Below are positions 1 to 8,316 of a stretch of 63,548 bases of DNA, one piece after another. A program made the translations under genes and the position numbers. This stretch comes from Acidobacteriota bacterium (lineage in GTDB: Bacteria; Acidobacteriota; Thermoanaerobaculia; Gp7-AA8). The stretch is from NCBI GenBank assembly GCA_016184115.1, contig JACPDH010000035.1, positions 1 to 63,548 on the forward strand, read 5' to 3'. Position 1 is the first letter of the stretch, and each line of letters opens with the position of its first letter. The notes beneath the pieces are model-generated. The model had not been told where the DNA came from. It was given only the letters and a program-made list of their open reading frames with translations, and did no database searches.

Positions 1-4
1 CCAG

Positions 5-1570
5 GTGATGGAGAAACACCCGAAGGGACTCTACGTCCTCTTCATGACCGAGATGTGGGAGCGCTTCGGCTTCTACACGCTCAACGCGATGCTCGTGCTG
101 TACATGAAGAACAACGTCCAGGGCTTCGGATGGAGTGCGGCTCACGCGGCGTCGATCAACGCCTACTACCTCTTCTTCGTCTACCTCACCCCGCTGATTG
201 GTGGGTTCATCGCCGACAGACTCCTCGGCTTCCGCCGATCGGTCACGATCGGCGCGGTCTTCTTCATGCTCGGGTACGGGCTCCTCGCCGTACCGAACAA
301 CATTCCGGTCTTCTTCCTGGCGCTCGTCTTCATCGTGACGGGCAACGGATTCTTCAAGCCGAACATCTCCTCGATGGTGGGAAACCTTTACAAGGAAGGG
401 AGCCATCTCAAGGACAAGGCGTACCTGATCTTCTACATGGGGATCAACATCGGTGCGCTGCTCGCACCGATCGTCGCGGAGTTCGTGCGCAAATACTGGG
501 GATTCAATCCAGGCTTCGCCTGCGCATCGTTCGGCATGGTGATTTGCCTTGTCGTGTTCTGGAGCGGGCGGAAACATATCGAGCACGCAGACCCGAAGTT
601 CTCGAGAACGGCTCCGGTCGTCAACGGCGAAGCGGGGAGTCTGTCCGAGGACTTCCCGCCGAACGAAGCGAAGAAGTCGGCCGTGGAGGAAGTGCCAGAG
701 TGGAAACGCGTGATGGCGCTGATCGTCGTCTTCATCGTCGTCATCGTCTTCTGGATGGTCTTCCATCAAAACTCGTCGACGCTCACGCTCTGGGCTGACG
801 AGAACACGTCCTGGAATGTCACCGGGATCCTCTCGAACGCGATCAACCCCCTCTGGATCATCGTTCTCGCACCGATTCTCGCCTGGTTCTGGGGCGTGCT
901 CGACAAGAGAGGACTCGAGCCGTCGACGCCGACGAAGATTGCGATCGGGATGTTTCTCACGGCGGCTTCGTTCTTTTTCCTCTATGCGGCGGCGCGCGCA
1001 GGTGGGTTCACCAAACCGGCAGCGAAGGTTGCCGCGATTTCCGAATCGGTGCCTTACCTCGCGCTCTCTCCCGAGACCCGCGAAGCACTCGGAATCGACT
1101 GGAAAGGTAAAGAGATCGAGCTGACGTTCAACGATCCGAGCGGCCAGACAAAGACGACGATGACCGAGCTCTGGCTCGCCGAGCCGATGCAGGGCGAGTC
1201 GATTGAACAGGGCGATCTCGTCCGCCTCGAGAGGGTGGAAGGCTCCAGGATCGTCGTCGCCGAAGCGCACAAAGTCTCGCCCTGGTGGCTGATCATGGGC
1301 TACTTCATCCTCTCACTTGGCGAGCTCTGTCTCTCGCCGATGGGCCTCTCGCTCGTGTCGAAAGTTGCGCCTCCCAGGATGCGCGGCGTGATGATGGGGG
1401 GCTGGTTCGTCGCGACGGCGATCGGAAACAAGCTGACGGCGATCGGCGTCTACTGGGAGATCTGGAGCCACGCGAAGTTCTTCCTCGTCCTCGCGATGAT
1501 GGCGCTCGGGATGGCCGTACTGCTGCTGTTCCTGCTCAGGCCGCTGAAAAAGGCGATGCCAGGAGTGTAG
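5..1570 (+). CDS. POT/PTR2-family proton-dependent oligopeptide transporter
   Basis: This is an inner-membrane proton-coupled di/tripeptide symporter of the POT (PTR2) family. The family signature ExxERFxFY lies at residues 16-24 (E16, E19, R20, F21), followed by about 12-14 hydrophobic segments. An unusual soluble stretch at about residues 328-425 interrupts the membrane segments before the last helices; such a loop is longer than in Escherichia coli Dtp proteins. The reading frame opens with GTG at 5 and ATG at 8, only a few residues before the signature, so the start is probably near-complete, but the window edge prevents exclusion of a few more upstream codons. The family call is firm; the substrate is inferred. 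Confidence 0.9.
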   Translation: MMEKHPKGLYVLFMTEMWERFGFYTLNAMLVLYMKNNVQGFGWSAAHAASINAYYLFFVYLTPLIGGFIADRLLGFRRSVTIGAVFFMLGYGLLAVPNNIPVFFLALVFIVTGNGFFKPNISSMVGNLYKEGSHLKDKAYLIFYMGINIGALLAPIVAEFVRKYWGFNPGFACASFGMVICLVVFWSGRKHIEHADPKFSRTAPVVNGEAGSLSEDFPPNEAKKSAVEEVPEWKRVMALIVVFIVVIVFWMVFHQNSSTLTLWADENTSWNVTGILSNAINPLWIIVLAPILAWFWGVLDKRGLEPSTPTKIAIGMFLTAASFFFLYAAARAGGFTKPAAKVAAISESVPYLALSPETREALGIDWKGKEIELTFNDPSGQTKTTMTELWLAEPMQGESIEQGDLVRLERVEGSRIVVAEAHKVSPWWLIMGYFILSLGELCLSPMGLSLVSKVAPPRMRGVMMGGWFVATAIGNKLTAIGVYWEIWSHAKFFLVLAMMALGMAVLLLFLLRPLKKAMPGV

Positions 1571-1654
1571 GGGGCGAGAGGCGACGCGCAGGACAGAGGC
1601 CGGAAGCCAACTGTCAAGGCAAGCAGCGACTGGTGAGCTTTCACGGATGGTCGT

Positions 1655-1683
1655 AGGGGCGACGCATTGCGACGCCCCTTTTT
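1655..1683 (+). terminator. Rho-independent terminator after the POT gene
   Basis: A GGGGCG/CGCCCC stem with a short A/T-containing loop is followed directly by a run of five T. It lies between the transporter stop codon and the acetyltransferase, so the two genes are probably transcribed separately. Confidence 0.6.
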
Positions 1684-1732
1684 CGCTTTGCGGCGCTATA
1701 TTCTGAGATGCGTCGCAGGGGAAGATGAAGAG

Positions 1733-2218
1733 ATGAGCGCGACCATCGAGATCACGCCGGCCGAATCGCGCCGCGACGTCGAGATCGCGCGCGAGATCTT
1801 CCGCGAATACGAAGCGGCGATCGGGATCGACCTCTGCTTCCAGAGCTTCGAGAAGGAGCTCGCGGAGTTGCCGGGCCTCTACGCGCCTCCGAAGGGCCGG
1901 CTCTATCTCTTGCGGATCGACGGTGAGGTCGAAGGATGCATCGCGCTGCGTCCGAGCGGCGAGCATGATTGTGAGATGAAGCGCCTCTTCGTGCGACCGG
2001 CGCGCCGCGGAGCAGGTGCCGGCCGCCTGCTCGCGGAGCGCGTCATCGCCGACGCTCGCACGATCGGCTACAGCCGCATGCTTCTCGATACACTCGACTC
2101 GATGCAGTCGGCACAACGACTCTACGAGTCTTTGGGGTTCGTCGATGCAGAGCCGTACACGCACAATCCTCTCACCGGCGTGCGGTACATGCAGCTCGAC
2201 CTGCGGTCGATGTCGTGA
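1733..2218 (+). CDS. GNAT-family N-acetyltransferase
   Basis: This 161-residue protein has the GNAT fold signature: a beta-strand region ending in VRPARRGAGAGRLLAE, which carries the R/QxxGxG/A acetyl-CoA loop, and the late motif AQRLYESLGF. It should transfer an acetyl group from acetyl-CoA to an unknown small-molecule or protein amine. The ATG at 1733 was chosen because the preceding AGGGGAAGA can serve as ribosome-binding site and the earlier in-frame ATG at 1667 falls within the terminator hairpin. The substrate cannot be predicted. Confidence 0.85.
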   Translation: MSATIEITPAESRRDVEIAREIFREYEAAIGIDLCFQSFEKELAELPGLYAPPKGRLYLLRIDGEVEGCIALRPSGEHDCEMKRLFVRPARRGAGAGRLLAERVIADARTIGYSRMLLDTLDSMQSAQRLYESLGFVDAEPYTHNPLTGVRYMQLDLRSMS

Positions 2219-2302
2219 TGGAATCGCCGCATTCGCTGCCATATCGACACGCTGGCTCGGGAGTGTGCGCGGCGCGCCGCGCACGGGCTAAAGGAGGTCG
2301 CC

Positions 2303-2833
2303 ATGTCAGAGGCAGCGCAACGAACGACATCGGTCGGCATCTTCACGCGAGCGGGCTGGGTGACCGGCATGCTTCACATTGCAGCCGGCAGAGACCTCGG
2401 TTGGTATCTCGACGGTGACGATCGCTTCTTCCGCCTTACCGAAGTTCAGCTCCCGGCGGAAGCGGCGCCGCGCGAGTTCTTTGCGATGTATGCCGACGAG
2501 GCGCTCATGGTCGTCCCATTTGAGACGGGCGAGCAGTTCGTGCCGGTGACCGAGGGGGCGAAGAGGAAAGACATCGGGTGCCTTCTCGCCGAAGGAACCC
2601 TCTTCGGATCGCTCGACGTGCCACCCGATGCAAGAGTCTCCGATTACCTCATGAGCGGGAAACGGTTCATCCCGATCCGCCGCTGCCGGACACCGCTCTT
2701 CGAGCTCCCGCCTGAATTGGCGGAGCCGATCGAGATGATCTACTTGAACTCGAAGAAGATCATCGGAGTCACGGAGTCGAATCCGATCGAGTCGAATCAG
2801 GCCAGGTTGGTGAATCCATACCTCGAAGCCTGA
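2303..2833 (+). CDS. Uncharacterised protein, first of a tandem paralogous pair
   Basis: This 176-residue soluble protein follows a near-perfect ribosome-binding site (AAAGGAGGT at about 2290). It has no signal peptide or membrane segment. The two halves share a pattern: an AGWVTGMLHI-type strand followed by FFRLTEV and an FF.MYADEALMVVPFE stretch, then GTLFGSLDV, RVSDYLM, F-I-P-I and IYLNSKKIIGV. It therefore looks like two copies of one small beta-rich domain, resembling DUF6812-type domains from memory. The following gene is a paralogue of the same length. Function unknown. Confidence 0.8.
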   Translation: MSEAAQRTTSVGIFTRAGWVTGMLHIAAGRDLGWYLDGDDRFFRLTEVQLPAEAAPREFFAMYADEALMVVPFETGEQFVPVTEGAKRKDIGCLLAEGTLFGSLDVPPDARVSDYLMSGKRFIPIRRCRTPLFELPPELAEPIEMIYLNSKKIIGVTESNPIESNQARLVNPYLEA

Positions 2834-2931
2834 CCGACTCTGCCTAATCCACCGAGCGCGCCGCGACGTGATCCGTCGCGCAAATCCGCGGCGCGCGACG
2901 GACGGGCCGTTCGGGCCCGGAGGAGGTAGAT

Positions 2932-3462
2932 ATGCAGCACAACAGGAATCGTACGGTCCCCGTCGCGATTCGTTCGGTCGCCGGCTGGGTCACGGGGCGC
3001 CTTCATTTCGAAGCCGAAACGAGCATGCTCCGCCATCTCAACGAGTCGGGCGCCTTCTTCCGACTCACCGATGTGATGCTCCCGGGCGAAAAGCGACTAC
3101 GCGACTTCTTTGCGATCCATGCGCGTGAGGCGGCATTCGTCGTGCCGTTGAGCTGCGAAGAGGAGAAACACGCAAGCGAGTACGCCGCAGAGTCGCGGAG
3201 ACACGAGGTCGCCTGTCTGCTTCCGGAAGGACCGCTATTCTGCAGCTTCGACGTACTTGCCGGCATCCGCGTATCCGACTACCTGATGAACCACACGCAG
3301 TTCATTCCGGTGCGCCGCTGCTGGACTCCGTTTCGCGAGCTTCCAGGAACGCTCTCCGAACCGATCGAGTTCGGATTCCTGAATTCGTCGCGAATCGTCG
3401 GCGTCTCGGAGGCCGGCGTGCGATCTGGCCACGAGAGCAGACTCGCCGGCGTCATCGCGTAG
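2932..3462 (+). CDS. Uncharacterised protein, second of a tandem paralogous pair
   Basis: This protein is 176 residues long, exactly as its upstream neighbour, and shares AGWVTG, FFRLTDV, FFAI, VSDYLM, FIPVRRC and the closing LNSSRIVGV-E pattern. The ribosome-binding site GGAGGAGGT is also strong. The pair arose by tandem duplication that seems to include the GC-rich leader, since both are preceded by a CGCGGCGCGC-type stretch. Nothing visible indicates a catalytic site. Function unknown. Confidence 0.8.
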   Translation: MQHNRNRTVPVAIRSVAGWVTGRLHFEAETSMLRHLNESGAFFRLTDVMLPGEKRLRDFFAIHAREAAFVVPLSCEEEKHASEYAAESRRHEVACLLPEGPLFCSFDVLAGIRVSDYLMNHTQFIPVRRCWTPFRELPGTLSEPIEFGFLNSSRIVGVSEAGVRSGHESRLAGVIA

Positions 3463-3500
3463 CACGCAGTGCCATTTCGCCAGTGACGTGGGAGTCGCAA

Positions 3501-3656
3501 CCTGAGAGGTCCCACCTCGCGCTGCTCGTCAGCACGGGTCAGGTGTCATCCCGACTCGCGAAGCGAGGAGGGATCTCTCAGGCTGGTACGAGCGAGGTTC
3601 GTCTCGTCGCGTGTTCGTCCGAACCTGAGAGGTCCCTCGCTGCGCTCGGGACGACA
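3501..3656. repeat. Three degenerate copies of a small palindromic repeat
   Basis: Copies lie at 3501-3528 (CCTGAGAGGTCCCACCTCGC), 3543-3583 (inverted, with GTCATCCCGACTCGCGAAGC) and 3624-3655 (CCTGAGAGGTCCCTCGCTGC). The second and third form an inverted pair around about 40 bp. A related copy occurs at 60705-60729. The interval 3463-3723 has no convincing gene; it holds these repeats between two convergent genes. Confidence 0.7.
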
Positions 3657-3723
3657 AACCCGATGGCGTAGCGCAAACCGCCAACTTGTCAGCAGGTTCA
3701 GGCCCCTCGTCCCTAACCAGCCT

Positions 3724-5160
3724 TCAAGGTATCGTGCGGGGATCGTTCCACTCGTTGCAGAAATCGATCCGGTCACCGAGCGACGGATGGCTCGCTCGGA
3801 AGACGCGATAGAACGCTGTTGGGCGCGCGACCCCCAGGTTTTCGTCGTGCAGTCGGACGAAGGCGCGCGCGGCAGCATTCGGACTACGAGTCAGCGCCAG
3901 GCCGAAGACGTCGGCTTCGTGCTCGACGTACCGACTGTAGGCGAGGATCGCGGGACTCACGACGACGCTGCCGAGCGTGAAGATGAAGACCATCAGCGGG
4001 AGCGACGCAACGTCGGCAAGATCGGTGATCCGCAGTCTTCTGCTCCAGCGCGCGATGAGCCGCCGCGCCACACGATCGGAAACGAAAAGCCCGAAGGTGA
4101 TGCAGGGCGGAACGAGGATTACCGCGCGCGCGACGTGACCGAGCACGTAGTGCCCCATCTCGTGCCCCATCACGAACATCAGTTCGTCGCGTGAGAGCTT
4201 CGCGATGATGGTGTCCCAGAGGACGATCCGCTTCGTCGTCGCGAATCCGGTCACATAGGCGTTGACCGTCTTTGTATCCTCGCTCTTCTCGACCTCGAGA
4301 ACCCGGCTCCCTTCGATGCCGGCGCGCGACGCGAGCGAGAGCAACTCACGCTCGAGCGACTCATCTTTCACAGGGCCAAAGCGGTTGAAGAGCGGGTCGA
4401 TCCAGACGGGAGCGACGAGGAGCAGCAGCGCGGTCAACGGCAACGAGGCGAGCCCAGTCCAGAGCCACCAGCGCGCCTGCGAGCGCCGGATGAGAAAGTA
4501 CGGAATCCACGTTACGAGCGCAGCGACGACGGACGAGACCGCGATACCGACCGCCGCGTCCACTGTCCACTTCTCGAGCGTCTGTGTCGACAAGCCGTAC
4601 GCGTGTTGTCGAACGTAGCTTGCGTAGAACGCGAGCGGCAGATTTGCGATGGACGCGACGATTGTCCAGATGGCTCCATAGAGCGTGACCGCAACAAACC
4701 AGCGATCGCGTGCGAGGCGTGTCACCAGGTCGCGAAGCGTCGCGCCGAAACCGGAAAACGCGGCCATGAAGGGGACGGCAAGCGTCCAGAGTGTCGCCGC
4801 GGCAAACAAAGCATTGCCGCTAATGTGATAACGGAGCGCCTTGTCGCTAGGGGATGGCACGGGAACCGCGACCTGATCTGCCGTAGTCGCGTCCGCAGGT
4901 GCCGGCCTCACCTCCGCAGCGCGCGCGGAGGACGCGGCGACGAGTGAGGCGCCCACAACGAGCGTTGCGGCTGCCAGCAGAAGGCCAAGGAGTCTGCGCG
5001 GTAGAAACGCCCGGCAGCGAGAAAGTGGAGTGGTGGGTCCAGACTCGACCGAATTCGAGGAGCATAGTGGTTCTATGTGACGAGGATTCGGTCGAGTCTG
5101 GGCCCGCCATTCCGCTTTCGCAGCAGGGTGATTTTCTACCGCGCAGGCTCCTGGCCTCAC
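3724..5160 (-). CDS. M48-family membrane metalloprotease (Ste24/HtpX-like)
   Basis: This is a zinc endopeptidase anchored in the inner membrane. The HEMGH zinc motif is followed by a membrane helix, and YVEHEADVFGLAL supplies the third ligand, as in CAAX-prenyl protease Ste24. Several membrane helices precede the catalytic domain and a signal-like segment (LLGLLLAAATLVVGASLVAA) precedes those. The start is uncertain: GTG at 5160 overlaps the stop codon of the upstream PrcB-like gene as GTGA and has AAAGG upstream. About 70 residues before the signal segment would then be encoded by a 174-bp palindromic repeat, so the true N-terminus may be shorter. The upstream gene is probably co-transcribed. 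Confidence 0.88.
   Translation of the reverse strand: MRPGACAVENHPAAKAEWRAQTRPNPRHIEPLCSSNSVESGPTTPLSRCRAFLPRRLLGLLLAAATLVVGASLVAASSARAAEVRPAPADATTADQVAVPVPSPSDKALRYHISGNALFAAATLWTLAVPFMAAFSGFGATLRDLVTRLARDRWFVAVTLYGAIWTIVASIANLPLAFYASYVRQHAYGLSTQTLEKWTVDAAVGIAVSSVVAALVTWIPYFLIRRSQARWWLWTGLASLPLTALLLLVAPVWIDPLFNRFGPVKDESLERELLSLASRAGIEGSRVLEVEKSEDTKTVNAYVTGFATTKRIVLWDTIIAKLSRDELMFVMGHEMGHYVLGHVARAVILVPPCITFGLFVSDRVARRLIARWSRRLRITDLADVASLPLMVFIFTLGSVVVSPAILAYSRYVEHEADVFGLALTRSPNAAARAFVRLHDENLGVARPTAFYRVFRASHPSLGDRIDFCNEWNDPRTIP
4983..5156. repeat. 174-bp imperfect palindrome at the junction of the PrcB-like and M48 genes
   Basis: The sequence from 4983 reads almost as the reverse complement of the sequence ending at 5156, with its centre near 5069 at CATAG-TGGTT-CTATG. 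The arms share GGTAGAAA/TTTCTACC, the core TCGGTCGAGTCTGG and GCGCAGRCTCC. The palindrome begins just after the PrcB-like stop and ends within the codons for the M48 signal segment. A half-copy of the same element lies at 14716-14780. Confidence 0.85.
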
Positions 5161-5654
5161 TCGACGACCTTTGTTGCGAGCAGGCGACCGTCGTTGATCC
5201 ACTCAACCTTGCGGATTCCCCGCGCGCGTACCTCGATTACGGCGTAAGGCGCGGTCACCGCCTCGGTTACCGGCTCATCTCCCATCGGCTGAATCAGCTT
5301 CGCGTGCACGCGCAGAACGCCATCGGCCGGCGGCTCGACCGTAACCGGCTCGATCGCGTAGCCCCCAGTCTCCTGCGCGCCGAGAAGGAGAAAGACGACC
5401 GTCTCGGCCGTGAAGTCTGCATCGCCAGGCTTACCCGGCAGATGACTCTTCCAAATCGAGTCGAGGGTCTTTCGGTCGGCGGCAAGCTCGATCCATGGGG
5501 CGCGGCGGCGCCCTCCCTCCTCACCGCTCGACGCCGCGACACCGTCGATTCCGGCCTTCAACAGCTTCCAGATCCTCGGTGCGGGAGTGACTCCCAGGAT
5601 CGGAAGGGCCAATGAGAGCGCAAGCAGGAGAAGGAGGACGCGGCGAACATTCAT
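5157..5654 (-). CDS. Secreted protein with PrcB-like C-terminal domain
   Basis: This 165-residue protein begins with a clear signal peptide (RRVLLLLLALSLALPILG). The mature part has the pattern of the PrcB C-terminal domain: a strand TVVFLLLGAQETGGY, the IEPVTVEP stretch and a final TAPYAVIEVRARG. In spirochaetes PrcB belongs to a surface protease complex; here the next gene is an M48 protease, which fits a protease partner or regulator, although this is inference from position. The two genes overlap by 4 bp if the M48 start is GTG at 5160. Confidence 0.7.
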   Translation of the reverse strand: MNVRRVLLLLLALSLALPILGVTPAPRIWKLLKAGIDGVAASSGEEGGRRRAPWIELAADRKTLDSIWKSHLPGKPGDADFTAETVVFLLLGAQETGGYAIEPVTVEPPADGVLRVHAKLIQPMGDEPVTEAVTAPYAVIEVRARGIRKVEWINDGRLLATKVVE

Positions 5655-5730
5655 GGTGTGGGCTCCCCGGAAAGGATACGCCTGATTCGTTCCTTCGGCC
5701 GGAGCTCAAACCCTGGAGCAGCGATCCTCG

Positions 5731-5736
5731 TACAAT
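5731..5736 (+). promoter_or_regulatory. -10 box of a leaderless promoter
   Basis: TACAAT lies 5 nt before GTG 5742 and 8 nt before ATG 5745 of the phosphatase gene. Transcription would start at or next to the start codon. No convincing -35 element was identified. Confidence 0.45.
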
Positions 5737-5744
5737 CACTCGTG

Positions 5745-6857
5745 ATGGCGAAGCTGAGCGACTGGTTCAACCTCGCGGACGACACTCTCCGCACAGTGCG
5801 GACCCGCGAGATCTCCAACCTCTACACCGTCGAGTGGCAGGAAGCGCAGCGGATGCTCACCTCGGATCACCGCGACGCGCTCGAGGGGGAGCCGAAGAAG
5901 GCGAAGCGGGTCCTCTGGACGATCAACGCCGTCATGTTCGGGATGGCCAAGCGGCTCGCGCCGCAGCGCCGGTTGATTTTCGTCATCGCGCAAATCGTCT
6001 TCCTCTGGTCATTCTTCTCGATGCTCACGAGCGACGATCCGCTCGCGATTGCGAACGTCCTGGGCATCTTCGGTACCTTCGTGCTGATGACGCTCCTGCT
6101 CGGGCTGGAGCTGATCGACAAGCTGAAGATCCGCAACGAGCTCGAGCTCGCGCGCGACCTGCAGGCGAGCCTGATCCCGAAGAAGCTCCCGCGAGTGCCC
6201 GGCTACGAGCTCGGCGCGTTCAACCGAATTGCGAACACCGTCGGCGGCGACATCTATGATTTTGTACCGCTGAAGGATGGGCGGCTCGCCGTGCTTTTCG
6301 GCGACGCGTCGGGTCACGGGATGGCAGCGGGACTCGTAATGGCCGTCGCGCAGGCGGCGTTCCGCACACAGCTCGACATCGATCCGTCCCCCTTGGCGAT
6401 ATTCTCGTCGCTCAATCGGATGCTCCTTCGCGTCGGCGGGAACCGGTCGTTCTTCTCCGCGTGCTACGTGGTCCTCACACCAGGTGGCGCCTTCGAGCTG
6501 GTGCTTGCCGGTCACCCCGAGATCCTGAAGGTCGACGTTGCCGGACATGTCGTCTCTCGAATCGGACGAGGCGCGTATCCCCTGGGCATCAAGGAACAGG
6601 CGAGCTGGGAGATTCTCGAGGGGTCGCTCGGCCTAGGCGAGGCGCTCGTTCTCCATTCCGACGGACTGACCGAGTCACGCAATCCCGAAGGAAAAGAGCT
6701 GGGCGACAGCTACCTCGAAACAGTGATCAGCTGGCAGGCTGGAGCGAAGGCGTCGGAAATGCTCGAGGAGATCGTCGCGGAGTGGACGTCGTTTTGCGCC
6801 GGTGCGCCGGTGGAAGACGACGTGACGGTCGCGGTGATCCGGCGCCGCATCGACTGA
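5745..6857 (+). CDS. SpoIIE-type PP2C serine/threonine phosphatase, membrane-anchored
   Basis: The protein has 370 residues from ATG 5745; the adjacent GTG 5742 is an equally possible start directly behind a TACAAT box. Two membrane helices lie at about residues 78-97 and 103-123. The C-terminal half is a PPM/SpoIIE phosphatase: the Asp-containing motif GGDIYDF, GDASGHG for metal binding, LHSDGLTES and the closing DDVTVAVIRR. Such proteins usually dephosphorylate an anti-sigma-factor antagonist in partner-switching pathways. No antagonist or anti-sigma gene lies nearby, so the target is unknown. Confidence 0.88.
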   Translation: MAKLSDWFNLADDTLRTVRTREISNLYTVEWQEAQRMLTSDHRDALEGEPKKAKRVLWTINAVMFGMAKRLAPQRRLIFVIAQIVFLWSFFSMLTSDDPLAIANVLGIFGTFVLMTLLLGLELIDKLKIRNELELARDLQASLIPKKLPRVPGYELGAFNRIANTVGGDIYDFVPLKDGRLAVLFGDASGHGMAAGLVMAVAQAAFRTQLDIDPSPLAIFSSLNRMLLRVGGNRSFFSACYVVLTPGGAFELVLAGHPEILKVDVAGHVVSRIGRGAYPLGIKEQASWEILEGSLGLGEALVLHSDGLTESRNPEGKELGDSYLETVISWQAGAKASEMLEEIVAEWTSFCAGAPVEDDVTVAVIRRRID

Positions 6858-6964
6858 CGCGCCGGGTCAGCGCGGGCCGCTGCGCTTCCACCAGCGGGAG
6901 ATCGCGAGCTGCCGCGTCGTGACCGAGGATTCCGGGGCTCCGCAACGACTGGAGGCTGGTGGCA

Positions 6965-8263
6965 CTAAGCAGCCGGCTCGAGCCGTCGCAACAGCGCGTA
7001 GCCAACCGCGCCCGAGATCAGCGACGCCGCGAGTATCGAGAGCTTTGCCTCTTCGAAGAGAGCGCCTTCGCCGAACGAGAGTCCGGCGACGAAGAGCGAC
7101 ATCGTGAAGCCGATTCCTGCCACGAGCGAGAGCCCGTGGATCAACCGGACGTTCGCTCCGTTGAGCTCCTGGGACGAGAGGCCTAACTTTGCGAGCACGA
7201 CGAACGCGAGAACGATCCCGAGCTGTTTGCCAAAAACGAGTCCGAGGACGATGCCGTGGCTCAGCGGCGAGCGCGCAGCGTCGCCGACGATCGACGTCTC
7301 GATCGCGACACCGGCGTTCGCGAAGGCGAATAGAGGCATGATGCCGAAGGCGACGATCGGATGAAGCATGTGCTCGAGCCGGTGAAGCGGCGATTCCTGC
7401 ACGATCATTGCCGTAAGGCTGTTGAGCCGCGCCTGCTCGAGCTCGGTGCCTTCCTCCGCTTCTTGCGCTTCGACGGCATCCTCCATCGCCTCGTCGAGCT
7501 CCTCGTCGTCATCGCGCCGGCGCGCGGCGGGAATCGTCAGCCCGATCACGACGCCTGCGATCGTCGCATGCACACCCGATCCGAGTGTCGCGGTCCAGAG
7601 CGCGAAGCCGACGATCAGATACGGCGCCAGCCGCCTCACTCCAATGAAATTCATGAGAAGCAGGATCACGAGAAAGAGCGAAGCCCAGAGCAGCGCGAGG
7701 CCGTTCAGTCGCGATGTGTAGAAGAAGGCGATGACGAGCACCGCGATCAGGTCGTCGACGACCGCGAGAGCCATCAGGAAGACTTTGCCCCACGCCGGAA
7801 TCCGCGAACCGAGAATGGCGACGACACCGATCGCGAATGCGATGTCGGTGGCCATCGGGATCGCCCAGCCTCGCTGCATCGCCGTGCCATAACAGAAGGC
7901 CGTGTAGATGATCGCGGGAACGACAGCGCCACCCGTAGCCGCGACGATCGGAAGGGCCGCCGATTTCGCATCAGAGAGCTCGCCGAGCTTCAGCTCGCGT
8001 TTGATCTCGAGCCCCACCAGGAGAAAGAAGACTGCCATCAGCCCGTCGTTGATCCAATGACTGATCCCTTTCTCGATGTCGAACGTACCGATGCCGAAAC
8101 GAATCGGGATGTGGAGGAGATGCTCGTAGGCGTGATGCAGCGGCGAGTTCGCGATCACGAGCGCGGTCATCGTCGCGAGGCCGAGAATCACCCCCGACGC
8201 GGCTTCCGTCCGCATGAACTGCTGGATTGGGGTCAAAATCTTCTCGGTCGTAGCCTTGAGCAT
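6965..8263 (-). CDS. nhaA: Na+/H+ antiporter NhaA
   Basis: This inner-membrane antiporter exports Na+ in exchange for H+ and helps with pH and sodium homeostasis. The sequence matches NhaA throughout: FLLVGLEIKRE, WAIPMATDIAFAIGV, the transport-site double aspartate in ALAVVDDLIAVLVIAFFY, PLFAFANAGV and the final helix GIGFTMSLFVAGLSF. At 432 residues it is longer than the 388-residue E. coli protein. The extra length lies mostly in a highly acidic cytoplasmic loop (RRRDDDEELDEAMEDAVEAQ) after the HATIAGVVIGL helix. A GAGAGGCGG ribosome-binding site precedes the ATG. Confidence 0.95.
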   Translation of the reverse strand: MLKATTEKILTPIQQFMRTEAASGVILGLATMTALVIANSPLHHAYEHLLHIPIRFGIGTFDIEKGISHWINDGLMAVFFLLVGLEIKRELKLGELSDAKSAALPIVAATGGAVVPAIIYTAFCYGTAMQRGWAIPMATDIAFAIGVVAILGSRIPAWGKVFLMALAVVDDLIAVLVIAFFYTSRLNGLALLWASLFLVILLLMNFIGVRRLAPYLIVGFALWTATLGSGVHATIAGVVIGLTIPAARRRDDDEELDEAMEDAVEAQEAEEGTELEQARLNSLTAMIVQESPLHRLEHMLHPIVAFGIMPLFAFANAGVAIETSIVGDAARSPLSHGIVLGLVFGKQLGIVLAFVVLAKLGLSSQELNGANVRLIHGLSLVAGIGFTMSLFVAGLSFGEGALFEEAKLSILAASLISGAVGYALLRRLEPAA

Positions 8264-8316
8264 CGAATCCGCCTCTCTTCATCCTTCCGGCGCGACGGGC
8301 ATGTCGCGCACGATGT

